This document shows, piece after piece, positions 11,464 through 21,939 of a DNA stretch of 64,000 nucleotides (positions within the stretch are counted from its first letter, which is position 1; every line of letters starts with the position of its first letter). The DNA is taken from contig JAQYUZ010000060.1 of the NCBI GenBank assembly GCA_033819885.1, positions 1 to 64,000 of the forward strand, read 5' to 3'. This DNA comes from Microbotryomycetes sp. JL201 (lineage: Eukaryota; Basidiomycota; Microbotryomycetes). The notes under the pieces are model-generated. The model was not told the DNA's origin, made no database searches, and saw nothing but the letters and a program-made list of their open reading frames with translations. The position numbers and the translations under genes were made by a program.

Positions 11464-12926
11464 TCAGATAACGCGTCGAACGTCGACACCATCGTGCAGC
11501 ATTGCTGACTCGACGTTATGCTGTTGTTGCTGCTTGAGATCGACTCGGCTGGACTTGCCAGACAGCATGCCCTTGCCGGCCTCGTACATGCGCAGAAAGC
11601 TGCCACTGCGCCGAGTTCGTAGTGCCGACGGGTCGTTGTAACTCGTCGCAGTCGAAACCGACGTCATTGACGAGTTGGAAGATCGTCTGCCAGCTTCAAT
11701 CGCAGCTTGTTCGGCGCTCAATGCTGCAGCAGCCGGCAGAGACGTGTATGTCGCCGGCATCTCATAGTCCGTCGGCGTCAGCGGCGCGTGGCTCCGTTTG
11801 GAAGCCGGTGCAGAAGCGCGCGTCGAAGCTCGGACAGGAGTGGATGCTTGGCTCGCTCGCGGCGCGTCGACGTCCATACCGACGTCTTCCGGGTCGGATT
11901 CGCCTGCGTCAGACAATGTCTCGCCTCCAGAAGATGAAGCGGGAGATACCCGCTGCTGTTGTGTTTGCTGGCTGGCCGAACATGACAATGATGATGATGC
12001 GGTCGACATGGATGATCGCGCAGACGACGAGGTCGAGACCGGCGCGCTGGGTGCTGTTCGTCGCGGAGTCGGCAACGAAGCCAAGTGACTCGGCCGCCTT
12101 GAGGTTGGCGTCGGGTACGCCTGAGGTTCGCTCGATTGCCGTCTTGAAGGCGTTGATGGATAATAGCTCGAGTCCGATGACACGGATGCGCGAGGTTTCG
12201 ACGACGATGCGACCCGGCGCAAGAAGGGGGCAAAATGTTCGAGCAAGTCTTCCTCGTCCATGCGCAAGTCATAGTCCAGCAGGAACAGTAGTTGACGCTC
12301 GCACAAGTTGACTTCAGGCAACGAGAATACGCCAGCATAGCGGCCCCAGTGCTTGCACTTTGGCGACGAATCTGCGCGAGCAGGGCCGTCAGATCTCTGG
12401 AGTTGAGGCGGACGATCGCACGAGACTGACCATTGAGGTACTTTGCAGCGACGATCAACGTGGCCAAGAAAACGCGGTGTCGCGTGCAGTGCATGCCCTT
12501 TGCGACTTTGGGCAGCCGCGCTTTCAGTCGATCGAGGTACACGAGCGTGCACATGAGTGTCGGCACTTGAACGTTTGACTTTTCCACCAGAATCGATATG
12601 AACGTTTCGAGCGACGGGATCGCAGACGTCTGGGCCGCGAGCGCGTCCTGACCGTTAAAGTTGGATTTCGTTGGCGTTGCCGGCGGTGACGGCAGCGGTG
12701 CCGCAGGTGGCGGAGCGCATTGAATCACGTCAACGGCCTTTTGCGCGAGGTAGGCTGCGTTGCATACAACGATCAGCCGCAGCCAGTGACATGGTAGTAA
12801 TGTTGTTCACGTACAGATCATTTCCTGCGTGACAGGTTGGCGCACAAACTCAAGCAGCGCCGGATCATGAAAGTGTTTCGGCAAGAGTGAGGCCGGATGC
12901 CGACGAGTAGAATGGTAGGCGGCCAT
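11464..12926 (-). CDS. PHO85-type cyclin (PCL1/2 family)
   Basis: This cyclin should bind a Pho85/CDK5-like kinase and act in G1 or morphogenesis. Exons 12815-12926, 12431-12754 and 11464-12371 give 447 residues. The ATG gives [11 protein letters not shown], and exon 1 then carries [16 protein letters not shown], the start of the cyclin fold. The first junction makes [13 protein letters not shown]. Exon 2 holds [19 protein letters not shown] and AAKYLN. The second junction restores [12 protein letters not shown], the hallmark PCL segment. [20 protein letters not shown] closes the cyclin box. The last 250 residues are Ser/Thr-Pro rich and probably disordered, with many possible kinase sites. 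An ACGCGT box lies about 420 bp upstream of the start. The family assignment is firm; the exact PCL member is not. Confidence 0.92.
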
Positions 12927-13614
12927 CTGTATTCGAGATGTTGAGCGAGACGTTGAGCGCTAGTGAAAGCGTTCCGGAGAGCGCGCGAGAGAGAGGAAGT
13001 GAAAGAGGTCGGCGCAAAGTGAAGGAGACCAAGGAGCAGTGTGTGGCTTTAAAGGGTCCTTGAATTCGCGAATAGACCTTTTGCTGTCCCACCGACCAGA
13101 AACGAACGGGTAGGCTGCACGTACAACGGACCATTTCGCCCTCGTCAGCCGAGATGGCGCGGCGGGCCCCAGATGGGCCGAGATGGCGCGCCGCGCGCGT
13201 CAACCACTCACCAGGCGCTCAAACCTTGGCGATCTCGAGCGAAAGAAGGATATTAATGAACAAACTGCGAGCCCACTGCAGTGGGTCTGTCGGCGGTCAA
13301 CGGCTCGCGCGCAAGGACAAGACGAATGTCAAAGCCCGTCGCGACGCGTTCGGGCAGAAACTGCGAGCGCTGGCGGGGCGAAACCCACAAGGCAATTCTG
13401 GTCAGTCAAGCGTCGATGCTAGGATATTGTTCAGCAACCCACCTATGCAAAAGCAAGCGCGAACGAGAGGAAAGAAAATTGAGCGTGTGTTGGGAGGCCG
13501 AGAGACGCGGGACAATCGAGTCTGATGGCCAGCAACCGTTGACGACAGAGGGTAATTAAATTCGAGTCGAGGCGATCGCGAGGGGTACGAGGGCGAATGT
13601 AACGGTTGTGCGTC

Positions 13615-13640
13615 TGTGTGTGTGTGTGCGTGTGCGTGTA
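13615..13640. repeat. GT/GC simple repeat
   Basis: A short alternating purine-pyrimidine tract made of GTGTGT with GTGCGT variants. It lies in the long cyclin upstream region. Such tracts can adopt Z-DNA; no function is claimed. Confidence 0.7.
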
Positions 13641-15829
13641 GATGTGCCGTGTCTCTGGTCCTGGGGCGATCAAACCTCGTCGAGCGTGCGGAGACCCAGT
13701 TGAGACAGTCGAGAGAGGTCGGATCTGAACCGATGACGTGGGGCGGCAGTACCTGAAGAGGACGAGCTGCAGACGCTGCTTGGATGTCGAAAGGCAACAA
13801 GGTAGAGGAAGAGAGAGCCTGTATCGGAGAACGGCCCCCCGCTGCTCTTCTTCTTCCTCGCCTTGGGCCCGGCGGGTCAATCAAAAGCGGACCTCTAAGT
13901 GGTCCAGTCCAATCTCGTATTAGATGCGAGCGAAAAGACGCTTCCCGCAGTGCCAAGGTTCAATCTGCTGACGACACTCCTAGTTCTCGGAATCGTTCCC
14001 TACAGTCGGGGCCTTTTGAGCCACTGGTCGCGCTCGCCTGCGCACGCGACGCTTCGATGCCGGACTTGGACAAAGCTCCGAAACTCGACTCTTGCCTGAT
14101 GCGGATTCGTCAGGCTGCTTGAGCGCAAGCAGCCACCATGACCAGAAAGGGGGCCTTGAACAAAAAGAGGTGTGCAGACTGTCATCCCCGCTCAAATGAG
14201 CATAGCGTGCAATCGTGGATAGCCAAGACGGCCACGGACTCTGGCCATCCAGATGGATGGGGATGCATGGCAGCCACGCTTGCTCGGATACAAATCGTGC
14301 CCTAAATCCATGTGCAAGTGATCGGGCCCGCGCACTGTCTTCAGTCCCAGACGAATGTATTTGGCTTGTCCAGCGTAGCACAGACACGATGCACACTGCT
14401 CATGACGACATGCTTGTTGACCCCGCTTTGTTAGAGGTGTTTCGTAAATTGTGCAGACCTCGTCATAAAACGCTCAAAAGCAATTTCGCACTCAATCCAG
14501 CGATAATTGATTGTGGTGCCTTGTCGCACTGACGATGCTTCACCGCGCGCGCTATAGCTTCTCGGCGACCAAAAAAAAAAAGAGTCATCACACCGCCTGC
14601 ATGAGCATATGTGACGCTTGTCTCGTGGAAGCATGCAAGCACACTCCCCCGCCATTCATCCAAATATGTGTAAATGCGTACTGTGACTGCACGTCATCAA
14701 TCGGACTAGCGATAACTACCTGTGCTTCTCACGAATTCTTGTGTGAAAGCTCTTGATAGAACGTCATCAATCCAGGATCCTTTTTTTCTTCTGCCCGGGC
14801 CGCTGAAGGAGAATGATCGGCACGCGGGACGGCCGATCTGTTTCTGCAGTGGCTCTGTCAGAAGGAGGCCTTTTGCGAAATCAAAAAGAACCCAGACTCC
14901 AAATAACGTCTCTAACAATTGATTTTCGGTCCCGAGCAAGTGGGCTGGGACCAACAGGATCTCTCGCTGTTAATGACATTACGGCGGGACTGGGTAAGTC
15001 GAGCGTTGGCTTACATGAAGGTCAAAAGCTCCGCGAGCACAGTGTTTGAGCTTTCATCAAGCTTCGTCGATTGTAGCAGATCTCGCGGCAGATGGCGGGT
15101 GCAAGGGCAAGTCCTGAACATCTTGACACGCCAAGCGAAAATAGAAACCCGTGACCAAGGACATGAAGAAATTCAAGCTTGTAAACAACAGTTGTGAAAA
15201 AGCCTCTGAGGGCTCGAGCGACAACCTGAGCTTTGAAGCCTGAGTCGCGCCTCACAGAGCGGGACTCCATGGACCTGGTAGGCAGCCCGTAATGAAAAGA
15301 CTGACTCGTTGTGCGCGGGGTTCATTGCTTCAGCCGCCTTCGACAGCATGTGCTTGTTGACAGCATATGCTCGGCACCTGCAATAGACGCCACCCGTTCA
15401 CACAGATCAAACGAACTTGATATCGTTCCGAGACATTTTGGCGGTGTTTCACAACCGCACACGAGTGTCCAGGACATTCATTACCCCTGCGAAGCGTATC
15501 GAAGCGTACAAGTGGCCCTTGTCGCCGACCCTGCCCAGTTGGGACAAGGCTCATTCGGCGCGAGTGGCGCGGGCGCGTTTGATGCTGCGACGCGAAAGCT
15601 TGTGAAAGAGCGTGCGAGCTTCAAGGAAGCTACCATTGCTATCCTTCGGCCCTCTTCGCCATGACGCCAGCGGCAGCGCACTTTTGTAATTCGGGGCCGG
15701 AATCTGCCGACAGGAGGCTCACATGCAAGTGCCGCCGAGAGAACAAGCAAGAGCAGCTTACACGCTTTTCCCCAAGTCTAAGTAGCTGCAGCAGCTTGCA
15801 TGTCTATGATCGTATCGCTTCTTAGCTGC

Positions 15830-15871
15830 AAAGCGACCGTCACGACGGTCGCTTTTCGTGACGGTCGCTTT
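15830..15871. repeat. Perfect 16-bp inverted repeat with a third half-site
   Basis: The 16-mer AAAGCGACCGTCACGA at 15830-15845 is followed by a 10-base loop, CGGTCGCTTT, and then the exact reverse complement of the 16-mer at 15856-15871. The loop is itself complementary to the first ten bases of the left arm, so two alternative hairpins can form. A short T run follows. It sits about 0.8 kb upstream of the P450 start. Confidence 0.9.
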
Positions 15872-16676
15872 TTCCACTGCGTCCCCTCCGCCAACAACAT
15901 CGACTCGCCATCCACCATGCTGCAATTCAGTCCATTGACATGCTTTGCAGTGTGCTCGCAGCTGCCCCCCACGTACGCATCGTGCAATCTTACAAGCCTG
16001 TCTGTTTTTCCAGTCTTTTGCTCGCCGAGCCCCGCTGTATGACTAGTTGACTGCCGCAGTGTGCTGTCTGAATCTCGGACGTACATAAATACACGGCAAG
16101 CCGACCTTTAATGCAGCGGGAAACCGACTTTGCACAGTAAAGTCGTCTGCGGCGCGACCGTCTACAAACACCCACACGGTGCGCTTGGAATGTCAGTACT
16201 TTGATGCAACACTTCTCGTATTCAGAAGTCATTGTGGGCGCGAGGCGCCGGTAGCGATTGCAATGACATTAGTGAAAGAAGCTTTCCGCCATGCGCGCAC
16301 CCGCGGCCATGTCATTTGCGAGCGACGAACGATGCTGGAGTAAACAAGCCATTTGCGGTCTGCCGCTCTACATTGCCCCGTCCCCACGAGTGCGCCTGAC
16401 AGACTCCGATGTTTCGGTCACGTGACCCGGCCGAACGCTTTTGCCGCCGTCCCGCCAAAAGCAAAAGCCCGAAACGGCGCGTTCACGGCACGCCGGCTCA
16501 AGTGGGCGGCGATGGAGGCAAAACTGGGCCTCCGAACTCTGGCAGGAAAATCGCCGCACCTCTGTTCGTGGTGACCCGCACGGTCTTCTTTCCCTTCTTT
16601 GTTCCGTCCATCATCAATCGACAGAATCCAAGAGTCGAAATACTCGACGCAGTCTTACCCCAGTTTGTATCGCATC

Positions 16677-18640
16677 ATGGCCAGCGTCATGTCTAATGCG
16701 ACGACGCAACCTCTCGTTGCGGACCCCACCTCGTCCCCCGCCCTCTTCGCCGCCACTCTCAGCCCGACGGCGACGGTCGCGCTTGCGTTGCTCTTGTCGG
16801 CCGCCTTGTACATCGTTTCGAAGCAGAATGCTCCAAAGGGAAAATCGATTCCCGGTCCAAAGGGAGTGCCCGTCTTTGGCAACATGTTCCAGCTTCCAAA
16901 GTCGAGGCCTTGGGTCAAGATGGAAGAATGGACGCGCGAGTATGGTACGTCCGTTCAACACCGACGCCCAACATGTTTCAGAGGAATTGATTCCGGTCAT
17001 ACGTTCTGTTGAAAATAGGTCCGATATACAAACTCAAGCTCGGACGTCGGGAAATGGTCGTCCTCGGCAGGGCAGACGTCGCCCTCGCTCTGCTCGACAA
17101 GCGTTCGGCAATCTACTCGTCTCGACCTCGAATGATCATGACTGGCGAGCTCGTGTCTCGGGGACTGCGAATGACATTCATGCCTTACGGCGACTTGTGG
17201 CGACGACAGCGCAAGCTGCTTCACCAGCTCACTTCGCCCAAAGCTGCCGCATCATATGAGCCGATTCAAGAACAAGAGAGCGCACAAATTGTTCGAGACA
17301 TGATCAAAGATCCAAAGGGCTACTGGGGTCACTGCCAAAGGTGCGTTCGAGCGAGCCCGTCTTCGCAAGATCAAACTGACAACGCCGTTCATGTCGCAGA
17401 TACGCTGGTTCGACCATCATGCAAGTCGGTTTCAACAAGCGTGCTCCGACCCCGAACCACCATGCCATCACCGAGGTCAGTCTTGACGAATGGTCAAGAC
17501 ATGGTCTCCCGGCTGACCTATATCGCCGAGACAGATGCGCGCCGTCAACGAGGAAATGACGAAAACTGCCGTTGCTGGTCGTTACATCGGTGCGTCCAGT
17601 AGCGCTCACCTCACGGCTCGTACTGACATGTTTGTCACAGTCGATTCGTTGCCGTTCCTCAACTACTTGCCCCGGCCTCTGGCGCCATGGAAGCGCGAAG
17701 CAGACACACTCTTTGAGAAGACTTTGACATTGTTCTCCAAGTACTTCAACGAGGTTGGTATTTCGTCCGCTGTGCTCCGGCCGAATGACTCTTGACACTT
17801 TGCGCTGCGCTCCAGGTTCGCGAAAAAATTGCAGACGGCGACGATACGCACTGTTTTACCAAAGAGATTCTTCGACAACAAAGCGCATATGGCCTCAAGA
17901 ATGAAGAGGCCGTATTCCTGGCCGGCGCCATGTTCGGAGCTGGTTCGTTTCGGCTCGTGCATACTGCATCTGTCGTTGATCTGACATTCGGATAATCTGC
18001 AACAGGCTCTGACACGACGTCTGACGGCATCTCGACATTCTTGCTGACTATGGTCGCCCACCCTCACGTTCTCAAGAAAGCCCAAGCCGAACTTGATGCT
18101 GTCGTCGGTCACTCTCGCATGCCTGAATTTTCGGACCAACCGGACCTCGTGTATTGCAATGCCGTGGTCAAGGAAGTTTTGCGTTGGCGAACAATCATCG
18201 CAGGTGGACTGGCCCATTCGACGACCGAAGACGATGTGTACGACGGCTACTTCATCCCGAAAGGCACCACCGTCTTGGCCAATCACTGGGCCATCCACCT
18301 CGATCCAGTCATGTATCCCGATCCTCACACGTTCAAGCCTGAACGGTTCATCAACGAGGACGGTAAACTGAACGACCTCCGTCACTTTGCTTTCGGTTTC
18401 GGCCGACGAATCTGTCCAGGCATGCACATTGCCGAACGGAGTCTGTACATCGTGTTTTCGAGATTAATGTGGGCTTGCAACATCATTCAAGCAAAAGACG
18501 ACACCGGCAACCTGATTCCGATTGACGTCGACAACTTCAGCGAAGGCTTCAGCTCACATCCCGTCGGCTTCAAGTGTGATATTCAAGCGAGGGGCTCTTG
18601 GGTCAACGAGGTCGTCGAATTGGCGACCGCAGGGTTGTAA
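16677..18640 (+). CDS. Cytochrome P450 monooxygenase
   Basis: A membrane-anchored microsomal P450 of 531 residues built from seven exons: 16677-16944, 17019-17340, 17400-17475, 17535-17589, 17641-17753, 17816-17942 and 18006-18640. The start at 16677 precedes an N-terminal anchor (TATVALALLLSAALYIV) and a proline hinge (IPGPKGVPVFGN). The I-helix oxygen-activation motif AGSDTTSDG is formed across the last junction. The K-helix has KEVLRWR (ExxR) and the PERF segment is PERFIN. The heme-binding loop is FGFGRRICPGMH with the cysteine ligand. All key elements are present, so it should be active. It resembles fungal OrdA/CYP5-clan enzymes in outline, but substrate and subfamily cannot be read from sequence. 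No biosynthetic cluster partner lies nearby. It converges on the RPAP3-like gene with 55 bp between stops. Confidence 0.95.
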
Positions 18641-18695
18641 TGCATCGGTAGCAGTAGATTTCACGCATGCTTGTACTGGTATTCTTGAATCACCA

Positions 18696-20065
18696 TCACC
18701 CGAACCATATGTTTTCAAGCTTGTCAAGCCTCGACCTCGCCTTGTTTATGGTCTCTTGAACTACGCGTTTCTCTGCAGGTTCGAGCAGACCAGCGGCCAT
18801 GACGAATCGTGACGACCTAGTCAAAGCGTCAACAAAAGCAAGTTTCCACGCTTCCTCCTCGTCGAATGCGTTACTGTTTTGCGTGGCTGGATAATTTGTG
18901 CAAGACAGTGCTTCAAGCATGTGATTGAGCAGTTCGGGCGAAAGACTTTGTCCGAGTAAAGAGGGCAAATCTTTTATGGCAACGCTCTGAAGGTTGGCCG
19001 TCAGCCCGTATCTGCAACTCAGGACTCTGTCAGACTGACCTTGAGGACGTTATATCGACCGGCCGTATCGTGAGTTCCGAGCAGAGCGAGTTCGAGAGCG
19101 TGAGCGGTCGTCGGAGGGAGAATGGCTGTCACTGGAGGAGGCACAGGTTTTGGAAATGCCTCAGGGGAGTCTTCCTCTCTCCTTTGCCGACTTGAATCCG
19201 CATGCAGCGGCATTTGTCCTGAGATGCCACCGGGATACTCGTCCGTCCTTGTGCTCGGTCTTGACGAGGAAGGTCTGGGCGGTTCCGAGGACGAGCTTGC
19301 GCACGATGCTGAGGACAATTGTGTTACACTTTTTCCCTTGTCCGTACGCGACTGCTTCAGCGTAGTAAACGAAGGCGTGCCATTGCTCTTGGGGTCGCTA
19401 GACAGTCTGCGGCTCGATACTGGTTTCATGAGGTCGCCGTTACCATTACTTGACGTGTTGTCAGGGTGAACGGAAGGTTGCTTGGACAAGGCCGCACGCA
19501 GACGCGACGTCGAAGTCGGCGCTGAAGGAGGTGGCGCAGACTGCCGATAGTCAAGCTGTGAAAAGGCGCTGGCACTGACGCCAGCGCGATCCATGGCCTC
19601 ATCAGAGCTTGTTTCAGCGGATGGCTCGTGATCTGGTCGGGTGGTGGCGGCCGGTAGCTGTCGCTCGAGTGCAGCGATTTCTGCATCAGCATCTGCGCCT
19701 GCGCCATTTCGCTTAGCCAGAGTATACTGTTCAAGAGCAGATGCGAGTCTATGCTGGGCTTTGAGTGCCTCTGCGAGCCGAAAGTGTGCTTTTGGGTGAT
19801 TAGGCTCGAGCTTCAACGCCGTCGCGGCATCACGCTCCGCCTCGCGTGCCTTCCCGAGCTTGAGGTACACGAGGCTGCGATTCAGTGGATATGTGTACGC
19901 GGACGGGTCTATCTGAATCGCAGTCGTATAGTGCGCCACGGCCAGCTCAAAGTTACCGTCCTTGAACGCGGCATTGCCCTGGCAGCACGACAGGCGATCA
20001 GCGTAATCCGCGTTCTTGTCTTTTGAGATGGATCTCACCTTTAATTTGGCTGCCTCTGCCGCCAT
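18696..20065 (-). CDS. RPAP3-like TPR co-chaperone (R2TP complex)
   Basis: The protein should link Hsp90 to the R2TP complex, which assembles RNA polymerases and snoRNPs. Exons 20039-20065, 19040-19978 and 18696-18986 give 418 residues. The first intron was placed because its removal restores KLKGNAAFKDGNF, the usual opening of a TPR. Three TPR motifs follow within the first 110 residues (AVAHYTTAIQIDP, NRSLVYLKLGKAREAERDA, HFRLAEALKAQHRLASALEQY). A Ser/Pro-rich linker of about 190 residues comes next. The C-terminal 110 residues match the RPAP3_C (Monad-binding) domain, ending LLEPAEKRVVQETINKARSRL. Budding yeast Tah1 has only TPRs, so this is the longer, animal-like architecture. SPAG1-like proteins are the main alternative. 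Confidence 0.88.
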
Positions 20066-20187
20066 GTCTGTGTATTGGAAAAGGGCGTGTCACGTGCCTG
20101 AAAGAACAGAAAGAGACGGAGGACGGACGCCGTCGCCCGCTCTCGCTTGCCAGATCAGCCGCCGTCGGGACGTCGAGCCCATAACGC
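20066..20187. promoter_or_regulatory. Bidirectional promoter between RPAP3-like gene and CET1
   Basis: The divergent ATG codons are 122 bp apart, so this segment must serve both genes. Both products act in RNA polymerase assembly or transcript processing. No clear TATA box is visible. Confidence 0.55.
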
Positions 20188-21788
20188 ATGTCAGAGCCAA
20201 GTCCGAGTCCCGGCGCGGCGGTGCGCCCGTCGCCGAGCCGCAGTCCGTCCATCAGCGCGCTCCTGAACCCGTCACCGGCGCCAGACAGCCGCGAGAGGGA
20301 TGCTGTCGACATTAAAAGCACTTCTATAGACGCGCACGACTACTTTCGTGGGCCAGTAGAGACTACTGGAGCGTTCGGGGAACGGCACCGCAGCAAGCGA
20401 CAGCGCACTGCCTCTCCTCCGCCGCCGTCTTCATCAATCATCACGAGTGGAAAAGGAATCGACGCCGAGAAGGACGCTGCCTCCGCCGGCGAAGGGTCCA
20501 TGCTGCCGCCAAAGATGAGCCGGCGCGACTCGCAACCGCGACCGAGCTCGAGTTCGGGATCGACGACACGCCCACAGTCATCACATCTCCCAGTTGCACA
20601 GCACTCGCCGTCGCCGTCGCCGTCGCCGTCAGCAACAGCTCACGCGCTTCACCCTCCTTCTGCGCCACCAGGGCACAAGCTGCAGCCACTCGAGCCGAGC
20701 ATCTTCAACATTGCACCAATCGACGAGTTTACAAAAGAAGTCGCAGACTGGCTCTGGGGTTTCGTCAAAACCACGCCGTGGCGAGACCCGGCTAATCCGG
20801 TCGAGGTGCGTTCCTGCGCCCGTTCGTCCACCACCCGTTCGTCCAACCACTCACGTGTGCTCACGTTCAGATTGAAGCCAAGATTGGCACGCTCATCATG
20901 GCCAACGAAAAGCCAGGCCTGTCTCGTAGGATTGACTTTCCCGTTGCAATCGAGACAAGTCAGTCGACGTGACCACTCCCAGCCTACCGTTCGACTGACC
21001 GTTTCGCACAGTCCTCGTAGACGATTCTTGGACGAGGTTTGACAGCAGTATGAACAAGGTGCGTCTGCGTTTGACAGCTCGTCTGTGCACACTCTCACGG
21101 TCGGCTTGTTTCCTACAGTTTCAATTCCAACATTTTCAGCAACTTTTAAATCAAGTTGTCAACGAAAGCTTAGACCCATCACACACAAACGCAAAATTGC
21201 ACTACCACCACTTTCGGGAAGTCGATACGTTCTACGAATCGAAAACGCCGCATCCATCAGGCCAGACCAAAGTTCGGGTCACGCGCGACCCGAATGGTAA
21301 AGTCATCAACGTCATCCGAAAGCTCAGGGTCGCAGACTTGGCGGTTTACAGCCCAAAGAGAATGTTCGATTGGAGGTTGAGCGTCAACGTCGAAGCTCAC
21401 GGTCAGTCTCGTTCGACAAGTCTGTTAAACTCGCACTGAAAAGAGCACGAGAACAGACCCAGAGGTGCCAACGTCGACGCCGACGATCGTACGCGAGAAA
21501 GACCGCAGATCATATACTCACCAAGTCTGTCGCGTCGATCTGACCCAAGTCGAAACCAAGAACCGTCGAACGCCTGAAGCTTTCGAGCTTGAAGTAGAGT
21601 TCCGAGACGCTCGCAAGTTGTTTGAAGAGGCTTACAAGGAAGAATTAGGCGAACCAAACGTGTATCTTGACATGGTTCAAACATTCTTGAACAGTATACG
21701 TGAGTTGTCCGTTGCGTTTCACCCCCACAAGATTCTGAAAATTCCGATATGTTCGTCAGGCATGCTCATACGCAACGCAGGACCGTAA
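20188..21788 (+). CDS. CET1: mRNA 5'-triphosphatase, capping enzyme beta subunit
   Basis: This enzyme removes the gamma phosphate from nascent mRNA, the first step of cap formation. Six exons (20188-20805, 20871-20958, 21012-21058, 21119-21401, 21457-21699, 21760-21788) give 435 residues. The first 180 residues are Ser/Pro rich and disordered, as in other Cet1 proteins. The tunnel-fold domain begins with IEAKIGTLI, whose glutamate binds metal. HHFREVDTFYE, RDPNGKVINVIRKLRVADLAVYSP and DWRLSVNVE form the core strands. The second metal-binding pair is in FELEVEFRDA. The final exon is 29 nt and ends RMLIRNAGP. Fungal triphosphatases of this fold are unrelated to the animal cysteine phosphatase type. 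Identity is firm. Confidence 0.95.
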
Positions 21789-21939
21789 AGATTGTTGTAA
21801 TTAGCTTTGTACGACAAGCGCGAGTCAGCGACCGCAAGGCGCGCTCGCAAGAGATTACGGCAAATAAATAATACGACCATACTCGGTGGTCATGATCTTT
21901 GAAAACTCGAAAGGAAACAGTGTCTGTGTTGTGTGACGT

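Larger units (their letters stand above)
12927..16676. other. 3.75 kb interval without a recognisable gene
   Basis: This is the largest gene-poor stretch in the window and lies between two divergent start codons. The many open frames are short, often antisense to each other and show no family motif. It contains an ACGCGT box at 13344-13349, a duplicated 13-mer CCGAGATGGCGCG (near 13149 and 13178), a GT-rich simple repeat near 13615-13640, an A11 run at 14571-14581, and a long inverted repeat at 15830-15871. It may hold extended promoters, long leaders or an unrecognised non-coding transcript. Confidence 0.5.

Noticed and set aside
13681-13790. A second T-arm-like segment (TCGGTTCAGATCCGA) on the minus strand
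   Set aside because: The arm is present but no D-arm box A, anticodon stem or 7-bp acceptor stem fits at the right distance.
15800-16042. An 80-codon ATG frame over the inverted repeat
   Set aside because: It reads through the hairpin arms and has no conserved features, so it is probably a chance frame.
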